NCBI GenBank assembly: GCA_030141605.1 | Contig: JAQGDQ010000140.1 | Span: 404,501 to 468,500 of the forward strand | Length of the DNA: 64,000 bases | Source of the DNA: Tubiluchus corallicola | Lineage: Eukaryota; Priapulida; Priapulimorpha; Priapulimorphida; Tubiluchidae | Direction: 5' to 3' | In this document: one piece after another, positions 62,577 to 64,000 of the stretch | Layout: each line of letters opens with the position of its first letter | Position numbering within the stretch: position 1 is the first letter of the stretch | Notes under the pieces: generated by a model | Told to the model about the DNA's origin: nothing | Seen by the model: the letters and a program-made list of their open reading frames with translations, nothing else | Databases searched by the model: none | Translations under genes and position numbers: made by a program

Positions 62577-64000
62577 CTGTAAAAGAAATTACAATAATTT
62601 AAAAACCCAAAAGAAACATCTTGATTATCAGTAATAAAGTATGTAAATCTTAAGACGGAAAAACTCATCAACATTAAACTAAAATTACGATAATTATTCG
62701 AATGTGCTTAATTTAAGAAAAACATAACCTATTTATTTTTAATACAATTCTGTATGGACAAGTTGGAAAGCACTCAAAGGCAGGGATCACTCAAAATACA
62801 TTTGCAGGGTCACCAAAACCTGGTTCATTATCAGACTGAATACAGAGTGAATCTATCCATACTTCTGCTGTGATTCCTTGTACAAAACTAAAGGAAAATA
62901 CGACGATTTTTCATATCCTACCCCATTTTGAAGTACAGTAAGAAGTATACATTTTAACACCTATAATAATTCTAAAGCACTTCTGATAATTAAATAATAG
63001 GTTAAAAGCTTAATTAATGGCGGACAAACATAACTAATGATGACATCACAAATGAACATAATTTTAAACAGCACAAAAATACCATGAGCATGTTGCACGT
63101 GTTCACGAAAACAGAAATTGAAATATAGTGTTACTGTACAACATTCAATGTAATATACAAAAACTCCGCAAATTTTAAGTTTAAAATTCAAATTTACCAC
63201 TATGCTCACGAGCTCTTGAATGTGCGCACTACAACACAACTGAACATCTATGAACTGAGAGCTACAGCACCTGTTTTTAGTGCTACGCACTTCCGAGATG
63301 TAGGTCTTAGTGCCCGTCTAACTAGCAAATGGCAAAATGCATGTAACAGCGAAGAACTAGCTGTGCGAACTCAAAATTACATTTATTTCACATAAGTCAT
63401 TCCTGAAGAAAATGGTATGTTGCCTTTCAATATTTTATAGGGTAGATTGTTTTGAGCTACATTTTAGGATTGGGTCCGGTTTTCCTTTAATGTTCAACTG
63501 TCAGTTTTAATCAAAACCACTGTAAACAACCATAAGAAAAATGTTTTACGTTCTGACACAGAAAAACTTTCACACTGCATAGGATGAAACGAAAGCATTA
63601 CAAGCGATACGGAGGCAGAATAGCACCACCTCATCCTTGCATTATTTCCATATGCATGCACATGCAATAAAATAATTTCGAAATGTCAACCTGTCAGTAT
63701 ATATTTGGCATCAACAAGAAAACAGTAATTGCACGTGTTGTAAGCCACTAAAATGAAAAATTCACAAAATTGCTGTGCAAGTGTAATCCAAACAAAAACA
63801 AAGTAAATAATATTTAAAAAAAAAACAGTGAAAATTTTCTTGCTGCATCCAATAATCAATTTTACCTCCTTTTGTTACTGTTGGTTTCATTAGTCTCTCT
63901 ATTTTCACACAATTTACATACAGCTGCTTCACCTCTGTATTGTCGCACGAATTGTTTTATGTATATCGCACATGCACCTACGTTCCTTTTTCAAATAATT
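62577..64000. other. ATP2B: 5' intron of PMCA
   Basis: The acceptor of the first visible PMCA exon requires an upstream exon ending in phase 1 (family sequence LKTSP.EG). No such exon was found on the minus strand here, so the stretch appears to be intron. Open frame 62961-63290 (minus) has no recognisable content. Confidence 0.55.

Overview
The window is animal nuclear DNA. It is AT-rich (judged by eye), its genes are split by GT-AG introns, and it carries many small DNA-transposon derivatives, tRNA-derived SINE-like pieces and microsatellites. The gene set (an SLC23 transporter, a mitochondrial-type hybrid cluster protein and a plasma-membrane calcium pump with an animal-style calmodulin-binding tail) points to an invertebrate. 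I cannot fix the phylum. Exon models were built by hand from reading frame, splice-site consensus, phase continuity and recalled family sequence; nothing was aligned by computer.

Layout. (1) 1129-4489, plus strand: the 3' five coding exons of an SLC23 nucleobase/ascorbate transporter; its 5' part lies upstream of the window. (2) 4490-12795: about 8.3 kb of intergenic DNA with several short inverted-repeat elements. (3) 12796-22574, plus strand: a complete 11-exon gene for a hybrid cluster protein (HCP/prismane) with an N-terminal mitochondrial presequence, a class-I-type CysX2CysX8CysX5Cys motif and all seven hybrid-cluster ligands. One intron holds a nearly perfect 187-bp-arm palindrome. (4) 22575-28356: about 5.8 kb with no recognisable gene; the strand composition turns from T-rich to A-rich near 25.2-25.3 kb. 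(5) 28357-62576, minus strand: a plasma-membrane Ca2+-ATPase (PMCA, ATP2B family), 19 constitutive coding exons in the window, lacking only the extreme N terminus. It runs tail-to-tail toward the HCP gene.

The most interesting result is at the 3' end of the pump gene. The exon ending in the first half of the calmodulin-binding domain (ending LQTQ) can be joined in phase 0 to two different terminal exons. The proximal one (35994-36320) starts LRVVRAFRS and ends ESSV. A previously hidden distal one, 7.4 kb further on (28357-28551), starts IRVVNAFRM and ends ATPV. Between them lie two candidate in-phase cassette exons, 69 nt and 24 nt, the second ending IQTQ. This is the position used for splice site C in vertebrate PMCAs, but here it is built from alternative last exons, both with PDZ-ligand-like C termini.

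The other notable item is the animal HCP gene itself, usually thought of as a bacterial, archaeal or protist anaerobic / nitric-oxide stress enzyme. Introns carry a piggyBac-like TTAA-flanked element, a pogo-like TA-flanked element lies in the intergenic region, and a 19-bp minisatellite fills part of a pump intron. No tRNA, rRNA or CRISPR locus was found.
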